Notes under the pieces: model-generated
What the model saw: only the letters and a program-made list of their open reading frames with translations
What the model was told of the DNA's origin: nothing
Database searches by the model: none
Made by a program: the position numbers and the translations under genes
Shown: one piece after another, positions 55,544-64,000 of the stretch
Layout of the letters: each line of letters opens with the position of its first letter
Numbering within the stretch: position 1 is the first letter of the stretch
NCBI GenBank assembly: GCA_021797555.1
Contig: JAJZZM010000006.1
Location: 1 to 64,000 of the forward strand
Origin: Thermoplasmata archaeon
Lineage (GTDB): Archaea > Thermoplasmatota > Thermoplasmata > Thermoplasmatales > Thermoplasmataceae
DNA length: 64,000 nucleotides
Reading direction: 5' to 3'

Positions 55544-56087
55544 TCACCTCTCAAAAATAGGCTATCGCTATAGCCTAACTAAAAGAGTGTGACATTATCC
55601 TTTGAGTGTAATCATTATTACATTTTATATTTTTGGATAAAATTGCAGGATATATTACTGATACGGTACCATTGTAAAAATTATGCGTTTAAATTACGGG
55701 AATTACGCAGATTAAATATACCAACCTTTGTCTTAATAGATTTCACAGGAAATAGTGTTAATGATAATTATTATAATCTCTTATTGCTTCTGTTAACTGT
55801 ATTAATATAAACCTTCAGGGAATGTCAATTCATAGAACTTTGGAATGCTTAAACCTCCCAAATATAATTCTATAACATTTATTCAGTCCTAAAAAGTTTT
55901 ATGAATTACTTTTTATTATATTGCATTTAAATGCATGTATTAAATTGCCATTTAATGATATAAATACTTCTGCCTTTGTCTACATTTATTATATTTTTCT
56001 ACTTTTTCATTGCCAGAAAAAGAGAATATTATATTGAATTTATAGTAACCTATATACAAGATTATTTTAATAAAAATATAAATAAAA
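55266..56087. other. 822-base gene graveyard between bax1 and an MFS gene
   Basis: No intact gene. It contains the fragment at 55166-55543; a plus frame (about 55589-55810) with a protein-like run KLRELRRLNIPTFVLIDFTG; and, on the minus strand, a tail reading LYLGGLSIPKFYELTFPEG that ends at TAA 55808-55810 and is closed upstream after some 26 codons. A perfect hairpin lies at 55559-55576, and an imperfect direct repeat GAGTGT-x-A(C/T)CATTAT at about 55585-55618. This looks like several decayed coding pieces, possibly left by a lost mobile element. Confidence 0.45.
55559..55576. repeat. perfect 7-base hairpin AGGCTAT-CGCT-ATAGCCT
   Basis: Both arms match exactly with a four-base loop. It lies between two gene fragments pointing away from each other. 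It could be a terminator or the subterminal hairpin of a vanished insertion sequence of the IS200/IS605 type; no other end was found. Confidence 0.4.
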
Positions 56088-57302
56088 TTAATTATTTATT
56101 TCAGGTATTCTCCCATATTCATATAATATAAGAATAAACAATATTATTACCGGAACAGAAAATAAAAGGAAGGTATATCTTAAACCTATTGAATATACCA
56201 TTAATCCCGAAACCGATGGCACAAGAACAGCCAAAAACATCATTAATGCATAGAAATACGTATTTGCTATAGATATTTCATCCTCATTGAATGACCTTGA
56301 CAATGCAGTAAGCGATGTTGGGAAAGTCAATCCATGCGGTATCCCAAGAAAACATATAATAATAAAATAAATAATTAAACTATTTGAAAAATATATCATG
56401 ATTAAACCAACAATTGTTATAATTATTGAAATTATAGTTGTTATGTATAATTTCTTTGCAGGCTTATATGATAGATAAAACCTTGATAAAAATGATAACC
56501 CAAAAAATCCTGCAAGCAATATTTCTATAAATGAATAGGGTGCATTGAATTCAGTTCTTGCAAATATTCCACCGAATGTCAATATTAATGCAAATGGTGT
56601 ATCATATGATATATTATTAAAAACAGATAATTTAAATCCATCATTCCTAAAGACGTTAATTCTCTTTTTTGATTTATTATTATTTTCATCAGGAAATTTT
56701 ATTTTAAATGATAATATTATTGCAATAATACCAAATGGGATAAAGAATAGAAATAATTGGTATAAATTGAAATATAATAATATATATGATTCTATTAATG
56801 GCCCTATAACAAGGCTTGCACTCAACGATAATGTGTATAATGTTAATGTTCTTTCCCTTGTTTTTTTATTTTTAATTGTTCCGGCGGAGCTTATTATGTT
56901 TGGCATTACAGATCCGAAGAAAAATCCTGAAAATATTACAAAAAACCATATGTTATATTTATCTGAGAAATAAAATAATGGTTCTAAAATAGAATATATT
57001 ACTATTGATGAGATAAATAATACCCTTCTTTTTTTTGAACATAATTTTGAATTTACAAATGCGCTCATTATACCTGTACTGCCTACTGCAACAGCCGCCA
57101 ATATTCCTATTTCAATACTGTTGAAATTTAAATAATATTTTGAAATTAGTGGTATTGTTGTAAGTATGAGATTATTATTTGCACGGACAGAAAAGGTCAT
57201 TGTCATTAATAATATTATATATATAATTATACCATTATTTTTATTAGTAAAAAATTTAAGCATTTTAACATAATTAATAGATAATAAATAAAAATTTCTC
57301 AA
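56088..57302 (-). CDS. MFS transporter, paralogue of the gene at 60360-61550
   Basis: A 404-residue, twelve-span major facilitator. The region NNNLILTTIPLISKYYLNFN, the cytoplasmic KKRRVLFISS, and FGSVMPNIISSAGTI match the second copy nearly position by position (there NNMMMTTVSLFSKYDLFFN, RPRRYLFISS, FGAIMPNIITSAGLI). FLGIPHGLTFPTSLTALSRS is likewise shared. The motif pattern fits drug or metabolite efflux, but the substrate is unknown. Confidence 0.85.
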   Translation of the reverse strand: MRNFYLLSINYVKMLKFFTNKNNGIIIYIILLMTMTFSVRANNNLILTTIPLISKYYLNFNSIEIGILAAVAVGSTGIMSAFVNSKLCSKKRRVLFISSIVIYSILEPLFYFSDKYNIWFFVIFSGFFFGSVMPNIISSAGTIKNKKTRERTLTLYTLSLSASLVIGPLIESYILLYFNLYQLFLFFIPFGIIAIILSFKIKFPDENNNKSKKRINVFRNDGFKLSVFNNISYDTPFALILTFGGIFARTEFNAPYSFIEILLAGFFGLSFLSRFYLSYKPAKKLYITTIISIIITIVGLIMIYFSNSLIIYFIIICFLGIPHGLTFPTSLTALSRSFNEDEISIANTYFYALMMFLAVLVPSVSGLMVYSIGLRYTFLLFSVPVIILFILILYEYGRIPEINN

Positions 57303-57324
57303 TATTTTTAATTTAAAATATAAG

Positions 57325-57398
57325 CGGACCTGCCGGGATTTGAACCCGGGTCCTCGGCTTCGAAGGCCAGCAGGATATCCAGACTACCCCACAGATCC
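57325..57398 (-). tRNA. tRNA-Arg (UCG)
   Basis: Acceptor GGATCTG/CAGGTCC with two G-T type pairs, anticodon arm CTGGC-CTTCGAA-GCCGA giving TCG, T arm CCGGG-TTCAAAT-CCCGG, discriminator G. The first anticodon-stem pair is a C-A mismatch. No intron. Confidence 0.9.
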
Positions 57399-57640
57399 AA
57401 TGGTATATTATCAGATATTATTTAATCATTTAATTTTTAAAAATGTTTCCATTTGTATTCAACAAATTATTAAACAGTATAATTATTATTTATTTTTTTC
57501 TTTATAATGCCTGTTTTAAAATTTATCCATTCCTGGTTTATATTCTTTTATATATTATTATTTTATAATAAATATTTATATTATAATTGTCTGAAATTCA
57601 AAATAAAGTTTATAAATAATATAGAAATTATAGAAAGGAA

Positions 57641-58957
57641 TTGAAAAATAGTTCCTCACATTACAGTGATATATACGATTATGGTGAGGTACCCGAGAAT
57701 AAGAGGGTTGTAAAACCCAGGGAACTATTCCCAATATGGTTTGCCTCGAATTTAACTATAGGGGATTTTGCGGTTGGATTTATTCCGGTTATTCTTGGTT
57801 TGAATTTATTTTATACATTCATATCATTATTTATAGGAACTCTGGCAGGGTCAATTTTATTGGGAGTGATATCATTAACGGGGCCAAAAACTGGTTTGCC
57901 ACAGATGGCCGTAAGCAAAAGGGCATTTGGAAATAATTTTGGCAATTTGTTATCATCATTCCAGTGGGTAAACACACTTGGTTGGACTGTGGTTAATTTA
58001 GTTTTGGCCGCTTTTGCCTTTACATTAATCTTTAGGATTAATGCAATAATATCAATACTGATTTTAACATTAATAATATTTTTATTAACATATACAGGGC
58101 ATCATTTAGTAGCCATATTTGAAAAAATAATGGGCATTGTTTTAGCCATTTTGTTTATATTTATTATTATAGAGTCATTTACAAAATATGCAACGATTAT
58201 TTCATACAAGCCTGTTGAAACTGCTATAGGTGCTGGTATAGGAATAACTCTTGCAGCATCATTTTCAGATATAATTTCATGGACTCCTTATGCAGCCGAT
58301 TATTCAAGATATACAAAGGATAAAAAAAGCGTTTTTTCATATGCTTTCTCTGGAAGCTTTATAGCAGGATTTTTATCGGAAATAGCCGGTGTATTTGTTG
58401 CAATATTATCATTAAATCCTTCAGGAAATCCTGCCCTGGATATGAGAATTGTTTTAGGGCCATATGCAATTATTGGGCTATCCGCAATATTTTTGGGTGG
58501 CATAGCTGCCAATGCCATTAATTTATATTCAAATTCATTATCGTTAAAGGTAATAGGTTTTAAATTTAAAAGGTCTACAGTAGTTATAATTGGAAGTATT
58601 ATTACCGTTGTTCTATCAATTTTAACATATAATAAATTTTATCTTTTTTATGAAGACTTTCTATTTATTTTAGATTACTGGATAACTCCATGGATCGGAA
58701 TAATTATAGCAGATTTCTTTATAATAAATAAGGGCAAAAGATTTAAAATTAAAAATGCATATAATAAACAGGGCATAACAGCATATATGATTGCATTAAT
58801 AATATCAACCCCTTTTATGGACCCTGGATTTTTATATAAGGGAATAATATCAAGCCTATATCTTGGCGGCGTCGATGTAAGTTATTATATATCTTTTGTT
58901 ATGGCAATAATGATATATTCAATACTTAAAAAATCCGGTGCTTTTGCTACGGTATAA
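57641..58957 (+). CDS. NCS1-family permease (cytosine/purine/allantoin type)
   Basis: A 438-residue, twelve-span importer. A short cytoplasmic head (VVKPRELFPIWFASNLTIGD) leads into span 1, as in CodB/PucI-like proteins; the substrate-site helices GPKTGLPQMAVSKRAFG, LGWTVVNLVLA and SFSDIISWTPYAADYSRY are all recognisable. The start is TTG 57641, preceded by a weak AAAGGAA site, with no ATG nearby in frame. Probably nucleobase or related import; the neighbours do not tell which. Confidence 0.88.
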   Translation: MKNSSSHYSDIYDYGEVPENKRVVKPRELFPIWFASNLTIGDFAVGFIPVILGLNLFYTFISLFIGTLAGSILLGVISLTGPKTGLPQMAVSKRAFGNNFGNLLSSFQWVNTLGWTVVNLVLAAFAFTLIFRINAIISILILTLIIFLLTYTGHHLVAIFEKIMGIVLAILFIFIIIESFTKYATIISYKPVETAIGAGIGITLAASFSDIISWTPYAADYSRYTKDKKSVFSYAFSGSFIAGFLSEIAGVFVAILSLNPSGNPALDMRIVLGPYAIIGLSAIFLGGIAANAINLYSNSLSLKVIGFKFKRSTVVIIGSIITVVLSILTYNKFYLFYEDFLFILDYWITPWIGIIIADFFIINKGKRFKIKNAYNKQGITAYMIALIISTPFMDPGFLYKGIISSLYLGGVDVSYYISFVMAIMIYSILKKSGAFATV

Positions 58958-58975
58958 TTTTACAATCAAAAATTA

Positions 58976-60331
58976 TTAATTATATTTTTTATAACCCCGT
59001 TTTTCCATAAAATTTAGCAATATAAATATTATTGACGATATTGAAACAAATGCTGAAAATAATAAATAATCTGTTACACTTGAGGCTATGTTTATTGAAA
59101 CATTATTAACAAATATAGTTCCTATCGATATCTTTATTTTTGAATAATATACTATAAATAAAGGCAGCAATGATATTGATAATACCAAGCCAATATTCCT
59201 TAAAATAAACATTGAATTATTTGCCTGGCTGCGGTATCTATTGCCTAAAGCATCAACTATCATTGTTGTTGATGGTGCCCAGAACAGTGAACCGCCAAAA
59301 CCTGAAATAAATAGAAGTTCAGGTATATTCCTTAAATAAATTGCTATCAACATTATTGGAATAGCTTCCATTAAAGTACCGGAAATCATTATTATTTCTG
59401 GTTTTTTAAATTTATCATATAAAATTCCCCCCAATGGCGATGAAATTATCGAACCTAATGGATATGTAAATAATAAAATGCCTGCATTAAATGAACTTAT
59501 TCTTAAATCACTTTCAAAATATAAGCTCAGTGCATATAAAACTGAAAAAAATGCGAATGACTCCAGAAACGATGCAATAGTTATAAATAAAAACTGTTTA
59601 TTTTTCAATAATTTTTTATCTATTAATGGTTTTTTATATTGGAAATAAAAAAATAACGGGAAAATTATCATTGCAATTATTAAATATTTAATATTTATAA
59701 ATGATATGCCAATAATTAATGGTATTATAAATATAGCTGTGGATAACGATGGCATAATATTAACTTTTGATTTTATGCCGTTATCATTTTTTATTATTTT
59801 TGCTGCCAATATTATTGCAATTGTCCCCACGGGCACATTTAATAGAAATATATACCTCCAGTTATAAAGAACTAAAAAACCACCTATAACAGGGCCTATC
59901 AATGTACCGATGGACCATGCTATTGAATTTATGCCTATAGCCTTTCCGCGCTCATTTTCCGGGAATGCATTTAATATTATGGGTATATCGGATGAGGTCA
60001 TCATTCCTGCGCCTATGCCTTCTACAAATCTGAATAATACCACTATGGTTATATTAAATGATATGCTTATAATAAAAGAGGATGTAACAAAAAATATAAA
60101 GCCAAGTATGTAAAAATTTTTATTTCCGAATCTTCTTATAATACCTATTGATGGGATTAGCATTACGGTTGACGATATAATGTATGAAACAACTATTAAT
60201 GTTAAATATGATATACCCGCATTAAAGGTTTTTCCTATTTCAGGCAATGCTAAGTATATTATTGTTGAATCCAGTGCAGCCATCAATGCACTTAGAGTTG
60301 TTACTGCAAGCACTTTGTACTTTTGTTCCAT
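58976..60331 (-). CDS. MFS multidrug exporter, DHA2 (14-span) type
   Basis: A 451-residue transporter with N-terminal ALDSTIIYLALPEIGKTF (the D-x-T-I-x-x-x-A-L-P motif D of 14-span drug-proton antiporters), RFVEGIGAGMMTSSDIPIIL (motif C-like), SIAWSIGTLIGPVIGGFL (the antiporter motif), and about fourteen spans. Probably exports hydrophobic compounds. Convergent with the NCS1 permease (18 bases apart) and upstream of nothing on its strand; transcript possibly shared with the 60360 gene. Confidence 0.9.
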   Translation of the reverse strand: MEQKYKVLAVTTLSALMAALDSTIIYLALPEIGKTFNAGISYLTLIVVSYIISSTVMLIPSIGIIRRFGNKNFYILGFIFFVTSSFIISISFNITIVVLFRFVEGIGAGMMTSSDIPIILNAFPENERGKAIGINSIAWSIGTLIGPVIGGFLVLYNWRYIFLLNVPVGTIAIILAAKIIKNDNGIKSKVNIMPSLSTAIFIIPLIIGISFINIKYLIIAMIIFPLFFYFQYKKPLIDKKLLKNKQFLFITIASFLESFAFFSVLYALSLYFESDLRISSFNAGILLFTYPLGSIISSPLGGILYDKFKKPEIIMISGTLMEAIPIMLIAIYLRNIPELLFISGFGGSLFWAPSTTMIVDALGNRYRSQANNSMFILRNIGLVLSISLLPLFIVYYSKIKISIGTIFVNNVSINIASSVTDYLLFSAFVSISSIIFILLNFMEKRGYKKYN

Positions 60332-60359
60332 TTAATCCTGATTAATTAAAAATATAAAA

Positions 60360-61550
60360 TTATATAGAAATATTATCTCTCTTATATAGCAATTTCATAT
60401 TTTTATATGATGCTATGATTAAATATATTATAACAGGAACCAATAGAATGAATATATTTTTAAATCCTATAAGGTCTTCTATTATGCCTCCTGCCAGTGG
60501 CGTTGCCATACCTATTAGCATCATTACAGAAAAGAAATAACTATTTGCCATATTTCTGTATGACATATCAAATGATCTGCTTATTGAAACTATTGACAGT
60601 GGATATGTAACACCGTGTGGAATTCCAAGCAATAAATATGCAATTATATATATTATATCATTGTAACTGAAGAATATCAAAATTATTCCTGCTAAAGTTA
60701 CAAACATTGCCGTGCCCAGATAATGCCATAAATTATCCGGTGTTTTATACGATATAAATAACCTTGATGAAAATGAAACAATAAAAAATCCAGTAAATAA
60801 TAATGATACATCCGATAAACTTAATTTTAAAACACTTTTTGCATATATTCCACCGAATGCAATAAGCAATGCAAAAATTATATTATATGCCAGAATTGCA
60901 TAAATTGATACCTTAAATCCCGGTTCCCTGAAAACGTTTATCTTTTTGTTTTTTATTTCTGATTTTTTATCAGGGAATTTCAAAAAAGGAGATAATAATG
61001 ATGATACAATGCCGAAAGGCACAAAGAATAAAAATATTAACCTTAATGGCTCAAATGTTAATATGTATGATTCTAAGGCCGGGCCTGCAATTAAACTTAC
61101 ACTTAAGGCCAGAGTATAAATTCCAAGAACCCTTTCCCTTAACTTTTTATCATCAATCAGGCCTGCGGATGTAATTATATTAGGCATTATTGCACCAAAT
61201 GCAAAACCTGCAGCAAAGATAAATATCCATAATGTAATGAAATTTGAAAATTCCATTATAGCAAGTATTACGGTAAATAAAACATTTGATGATATGAATA
61301 AATATCTTCTTGGCCTTACATTTAACCTTGAGTTTATTAATGCTGTTGTTATAAAAGTTGCAAGTGCAAGAACAGATTCCGTTAATCCGACCTCTACAGA
61401 ATTAAAAAACAGATCATATTTAGAGAATAATGATACCGTTGTCATCATCATATTGTTTGATGCACGGACCATAAATGTTATTATTATAATAATTATTATT
61501 GAATATATAATATATGTGTTTCTTACTATTTTATTGTCCATATTATACAA
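60360..61550 (-). CDS. MFS transporter, paralogue of the gene at 56088-57302
   Basis: A 396-residue, twelve-span facilitator with the features of its paralogue: TFMVRASNNMMMTTVSLFSK, RPRRYLFISSN, FGAIMPNIITSAGL, RERVLGIYTLALSVSLIAGP, LLGIPHGVTYPLSIVSISRS. It lies divergent from the PadR regulator gene with a 48-base gap, so it is the prime candidate for control by that regulator. Substrate unknown. Confidence 0.87.
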   Translation of the reverse strand: MYNMDNKIVRNTYIIYSIIIIIIITFMVRASNNMMMTTVSLFSKYDLFFNSVEVGLTESVLALATFITTALINSRLNVRPRRYLFISSNVLFTVILAIMEFSNFITLWIFIFAAGFAFGAIMPNIITSAGLIDDKKLRERVLGIYTLALSVSLIAGPALESYILTFEPLRLIFLFFVPFGIVSSLLSPFLKFPDKKSEIKNKKINVFREPGFKVSIYAILAYNIIFALLIAFGGIYAKSVLKLSLSDVSLLFTGFFIVSFSSRLFISYKTPDNLWHYLGTAMFVTLAGIILIFFSYNDIIYIIAYLLLGIPHGVTYPLSIVSISRSFDMSYRNMANSYFFSVMMLIGMATPLAGGIIEDLIGFKNIFILLVPVIIYLIIASYKNMKLLYKRDNISI

Positions 61551-61598
61551 TAAGTTAATTATCTATAAATAATTTATCTATTGAATTATTACCTGATT

Positions 61599-61928
61599 AT
61601 GAAAAAGGAATTAATATTAAAGGGAACAATAAATATTTTAATACTTGTTGAATTGACTAAAAGCCCTTTATATGGCTATGCAATAGAAAGAAAAATTAAT
61701 AATATGCTAAACTCTAAATTGCCCACAGGAACAATATATACATTACTGCACAGTTTAGAAAATAAGGGATATATAAAGTATAAGAATGAAACAAATGAAA
61801 ATGGCAGGCAATCAAAAACATATATAATCACTGATTATGGATTAAAATTTTTAAAAGATCATAGAGAACCGTTGGCAAATGTTAGGGTTATACTGGATTA
61901 TCTGATAGATGAAATAAATAAATTATAA
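61599..61928 (+). CDS. PadR-family transcriptional regulator
   Basis: A 109-residue winged-helix repressor: ILKGTINILILVELTKSPLYGYAIERKIN, LPTGTIYTLLHSLENKGYIK (recognition helix and wing), GRQSKTYIITDYGLKFL and a C-terminal dimer helix. PadR proteins often repress a neighbouring transporter and respond to a small ligand. TTG 61581 would add six residues; ATG 61599 is preferred. It lies between divergent and convergent MFS genes and overlaps the latter by six bases. Confidence 0.88.
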   Translation: MKKELILKGTINILILVELTKSPLYGYAIERKINNMLNSKLPTGTIYTLLHSLENKGYIKYKNETNENGRQSKTYIITDYGLKFLKDHREPLANVRVILDYLIDEINKL

Positions 61929-63137
61929 TTTTTCATCCGTTTTTGCATATGTATTTGAAACCTTGTAACTATTTGAAAATATTAATATTACAAATACTGA
62001 AAATATACCGAATATGGCTATTAATGACCATGTAATTAAGCCATTATAACGAAACGTGTACATTATATATGTTCCTATTGATGGCCCAAATGCCCTGCCT
62101 ATCGAATTAAACATAGAATTAAAGCCCATATATCTTCCTGTTTTTCCTGCAGGTGCCATCTTTGATATTACAGTATTTATTGTCGGGGTTGTCAGGTTTT
62201 CACCTACGGTTATTATAACCATATCAAACATTAAACCGTATAAATTATAAGAGAATGCTATTATAAAATAGCCTAATGCATAGAATAATGCACCGGCTAT
62301 AAATGTGTTTATATCACCAAATTTTGAAAAAATTTTTATCAATGGATACTGACCTAAAACCACAACCAACCCGTTTATTGCATATATATACCCAAGGTCA
62401 CTAATATTTATCCTTATCACTAATTCGCTGTACAGGGGCAGTGAAACCGAGAACTGCGATGACAACAATATAATAAAAAACGTTGCTATGCTAAATATGA
62501 ATAATAATTTATCATAGACAAAAAATGGATTTTTATTGCCCTTTCCTGTTTTTATTATATTATGCTCCTTAACAAACATAACTATTATAGTTTCAAATAC
62601 ACCGGCTATTGCAAGTGCATAAAATATATAAATTATGCCATGTGAATAAATTAATGACCCCATTAAAGGGCCTATAGCCCAGCCTATATTAGAAAGTATC
62701 CGGTATATTGAATAGCCACCTTCCCTTTTATCTATGCTGGTAACATCGGCTATCAGTGCTGTTGCAGATGGATATATCAATGAACCCGAAAATGACGAGA
62801 ATATAAATAATATAATGGTTAATGGATATAGCTTATAGATAAAAGTTGCTGCTATTGATAGGTATATAAATATGCTTGATATGCTGCCTAAAAACAGTGT
62901 GAATTTTCTCCCCTTTAAATCCGCTAAATATCCACCTAATATGCTGAAAAACATTGACATTAAGGATAGTAATGTAAACACCAGCCCGACAATATAAATG
63001 GCTAAATGTATATACAAGCTTAAAAAAATTGCCATGAATGGCCATGAGGCGCCCATGCCTATTGATCGCATCATTGACGACAGGCTAACTATAATAACCT
63101 GTTTATTTTTAATATCGCCTGAAAATGAAATCATCAA
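61923..63137 (-). CDS. MFS transporter
   Basis: A 404-residue, twelve-span facilitator not closely related to the pair at 56088 and 60360. Recognisable parts are FFSILGGYLADLKGRKFTLF (motif A, D-x-x-G-R-K), GSLIYPSATALIADVTS, ILSNIGWAIGPLMGSLIYS (motif C-like), and GENLTTPTINTVISKMAPAGKTGRYMGF. Resembles the efflux branch (DHA1). Its 3' end overlaps the PadR gene by six bases. Confidence 0.88.
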   Translation of the reverse strand: MMISFSGDIKNKQVIIVSLSSMMRSIGMGASWPFMAIFLSLYIHLAIYIVGLVFTLLSLMSMFFSILGGYLADLKGRKFTLFLGSISSIFIYLSIAATFIYKLYPLTIILFIFSSFSGSLIYPSATALIADVTSIDKREGGYSIYRILSNIGWAIGPLMGSLIYSHGIIYIFYALAIAGVFETIIVMFVKEHNIIKTGKGNKNPFFVYDKLLFIFSIATFFIILLSSQFSVSLPLYSELVIRINISDLGYIYAINGLVVVLGQYPLIKIFSKFGDINTFIAGALFYALGYFIIAFSYNLYGLMFDMVIITVGENLTTPTINTVISKMAPAGKTGRYMGFNSMFNSIGRAFGPSIGTYIMYTFRYNGLITWSLIAIFGIFSVFVILIFSNSYKVSNTYAKTDEKL

Positions 63138-63182
63138 AGCTTATTAAACATAGTTATAATAACTTTATTTCTTAAACACACT

Positions 63183-63500
63183 TTAATTGTTTATTCTATA
63201 ATGCTTCTCCTGTTCAATAAAAATACTTTTCCCTTTTTTTATTGCTATATTCTCAGAGTTTAATAAATAAAATATATTTTTATCTATTGCTATGGTTATA
63301 TTATTGCTCATAAAATATAACATGGAATTATCATTATATTTGTCCATTATTTTTATATCAATATTACTTATCTTTTCACATAAGCCGGAATCGCAATTTA
63401 TTGTTTCATTACTTGATTTTAGGACTATAATCTTATCCTTTAAATCATTATATAATTTATCGCATATTTCTATTTTTCCTGTATTGATATCAAATATCAC
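63183..63500 (-). CDS. unknown 105-residue protein divergent from a GHMP kinase
   Basis: A soluble, beta-rich protein without recognised domain: DINTGKIEICDKLYNDLKDK, KIIVLKSSNETINCDSGLC, MSNNITIAIDKNIFYLLNSE. The three Cys and repeated strand-turn patterns do not match a family I know. Codon use is normal and the frame is open in the sense of a real gene. It is divergent from the sugar-kinase gene (81-base gap), so the two may share a control region. Confidence 0.5.
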   Translation of the reverse strand: MIFDINTGKIEICDKLYNDLKDKIIVLKSSNETINCDSGLCEKISNIDIKIMDKYNDNSMLYFMSNNITIAIDKNIFYLLNSENIAIKKGKSIFIEQEKHYRINN

Positions 63501-63581
63501 ATTATATATATTACAATTATTTATTTTAAATTACTGCTATCTTTTAAATATCTTTTAATAATTATTTATAATTATTAATAT

Positions 63582-64000
63582 ATGATCAGTGTATATAGCC
63601 CATTAAGGATAAGTTTTGCAGGTGGTGGCACAGATATAAGCCCCTTCTTTGAAAAGTATGGCGGTGCTGTTGTTAATGCAACAATAGATCGTGGAATAAA
63701 TATAAGGTATACAGATGATAAAATGCCATTGGAGGTTTCATCAAGGGATTTCTTAAAAAGTGCATTAATATCATCTGACAATACATTGATGGAGAATCAT
63801 ATAATAAATTTGTTTACAAAAAATGGGATAACCACTGGCAGGTTAATAATGAATAGCGGTGCTCCCCCCGGGTCTGGCCTGGGTTCAAGCTCAGCTTTAT
63901 TAAATGGGTTATTAAAAATTATATACACTATAAAAAATAATAATATAAATGATTATGACCTTGCATATAATTCATATAAAACAGAAAAAGATAGTTTTAA
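63582..64000 (+). CDS. GHMP-family sugar kinase, heptose-7-phosphate kinase-like (partial)
   Basis: Runs off the right edge after 139 codons. SPLRISFAGGGTDISPFFEK-YGG at the start and the ATP-binding APPGSGLGSSSALLNG (about residues 92-107) are the GHMP signature in the form used by D-glycero-D-manno-heptose 7-phosphate kinases (HddA) and L-fucose kinases, with VVNATIDRGINI as substrate strand. This suggests nucleotide-sugar supply for surface glycans. The alternative, a mevalonate-type kinase, is less likely because of the FAGGGTD form. Confidence 0.8.
   Translation, partial: MISVYSPLRISFAGGGTDISPFFEKYGGAVVNATIDRGINIRYTDDKMPLEVSSRDFLKSALISSDNTLMENHIINLFTKNGITTGRLIMNSGAPPGSGLGSSSALLNGLLKIIYTIKNNNINDYDLAYNSYKTEKDSF

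Noticed and set aside
1-64000. CRISPR array, cas genes, rRNA, complete insertion sequence
   Set aside because: No regularly spaced repeats, Cas motifs, rRNA segments or intact transposase frames were seen on either strand.

Overview
The window is chromosomal DNA of an archaeon, most probably a member of the Thermoplasmatales (Picrophilus/Ferroplasma/Acidiplasma-like). Signs: two TFB (TFIIB) genes, PCNA, the iron-sulfur primase large subunit, archaeal membrane-bound Lon, a thermosome, XPB with its Bax1 partner, KEOPS subunits, RNase P protein 4, SRP19, S8e, Gar1, a tricorn-type M1 aminopeptidase, and a fused O6-alkylguanine-DNA alkyltransferase/endonuclease V of a kind known from Ferroplasma. 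The DNA is AT-rich with many ATA and AGG codons. Many genes look leaderless, with a TATA-like box about 25-30 bases before the start; genes inside operons often have a GGTGA-type ribosome site.

Layout. 1-1776: a run of small plus-strand genes (zinc-ribbon tail, Hfq/Sm-like protein, two unknown proteins sharing a repeated segment, a winged helix, another unknown) lying against the 3' end of tRNA-Gly; the likeliest integrated or plasmid-derived stretch. 2011-11660: metabolism and replication (glutamate dehydrogenase, PCNA, amidohydrolase, riboflavin-pathway reductase coupled to S-adenosylhomocysteine hydrolase, FAH-family enzyme, LonB followed by KEOPS Cgi121). 12667-19535: a six-gene operon with a 922-residue Asn-rich secreted protein, two small unknown proteins, a MoxR ATPase, a DUF58 protein and an eight-span membrane protein. 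19539-33914: housekeeping (rhodanese, Ogt-EndoV fusion running into tRNA-Leu, MMPL exporter, RNase P protein, phosphoglycolate phosphatase, dihydroorotase, Xaa-Pro peptidase, PriL, SRP19, S8e, GMP synthase amidotransferase, TrmI, TFB, Gar1-TFB, Pcc1). 33982-46054: tRNA-Leu(CAA), two large metallopeptidases (M1 and M13), phosphodiesterase, ornithine cyclodeaminase family, tRNA-Val, leucyl-tRNA synthetase, pyruvoyl arginine decarboxylase, NifX-like protein. 46194-55265: prenyl reductase, Lhr-type helicase, TOPRIM protein, thermosome, ABM-domain protein, XPB-Bax1. 55266-63137: a decayed, low-information stretch followed by a transporter block (four MFS proteins, one NCS1 permease, a PadR regulator). 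The window ends inside a GHMP-family sugar kinase.

The least explained pieces are the small-gene cluster beside tRNA-Gly, the surface-protein/MoxR/DUF58 operon, an orphan promoter followed by a switch-like inverted repeat at 25396-25518, and the gene graveyard at 55166-55890. No CRISPR array, rRNA or intact insertion sequence is visible. All calls come from reading the sequence without database searches.
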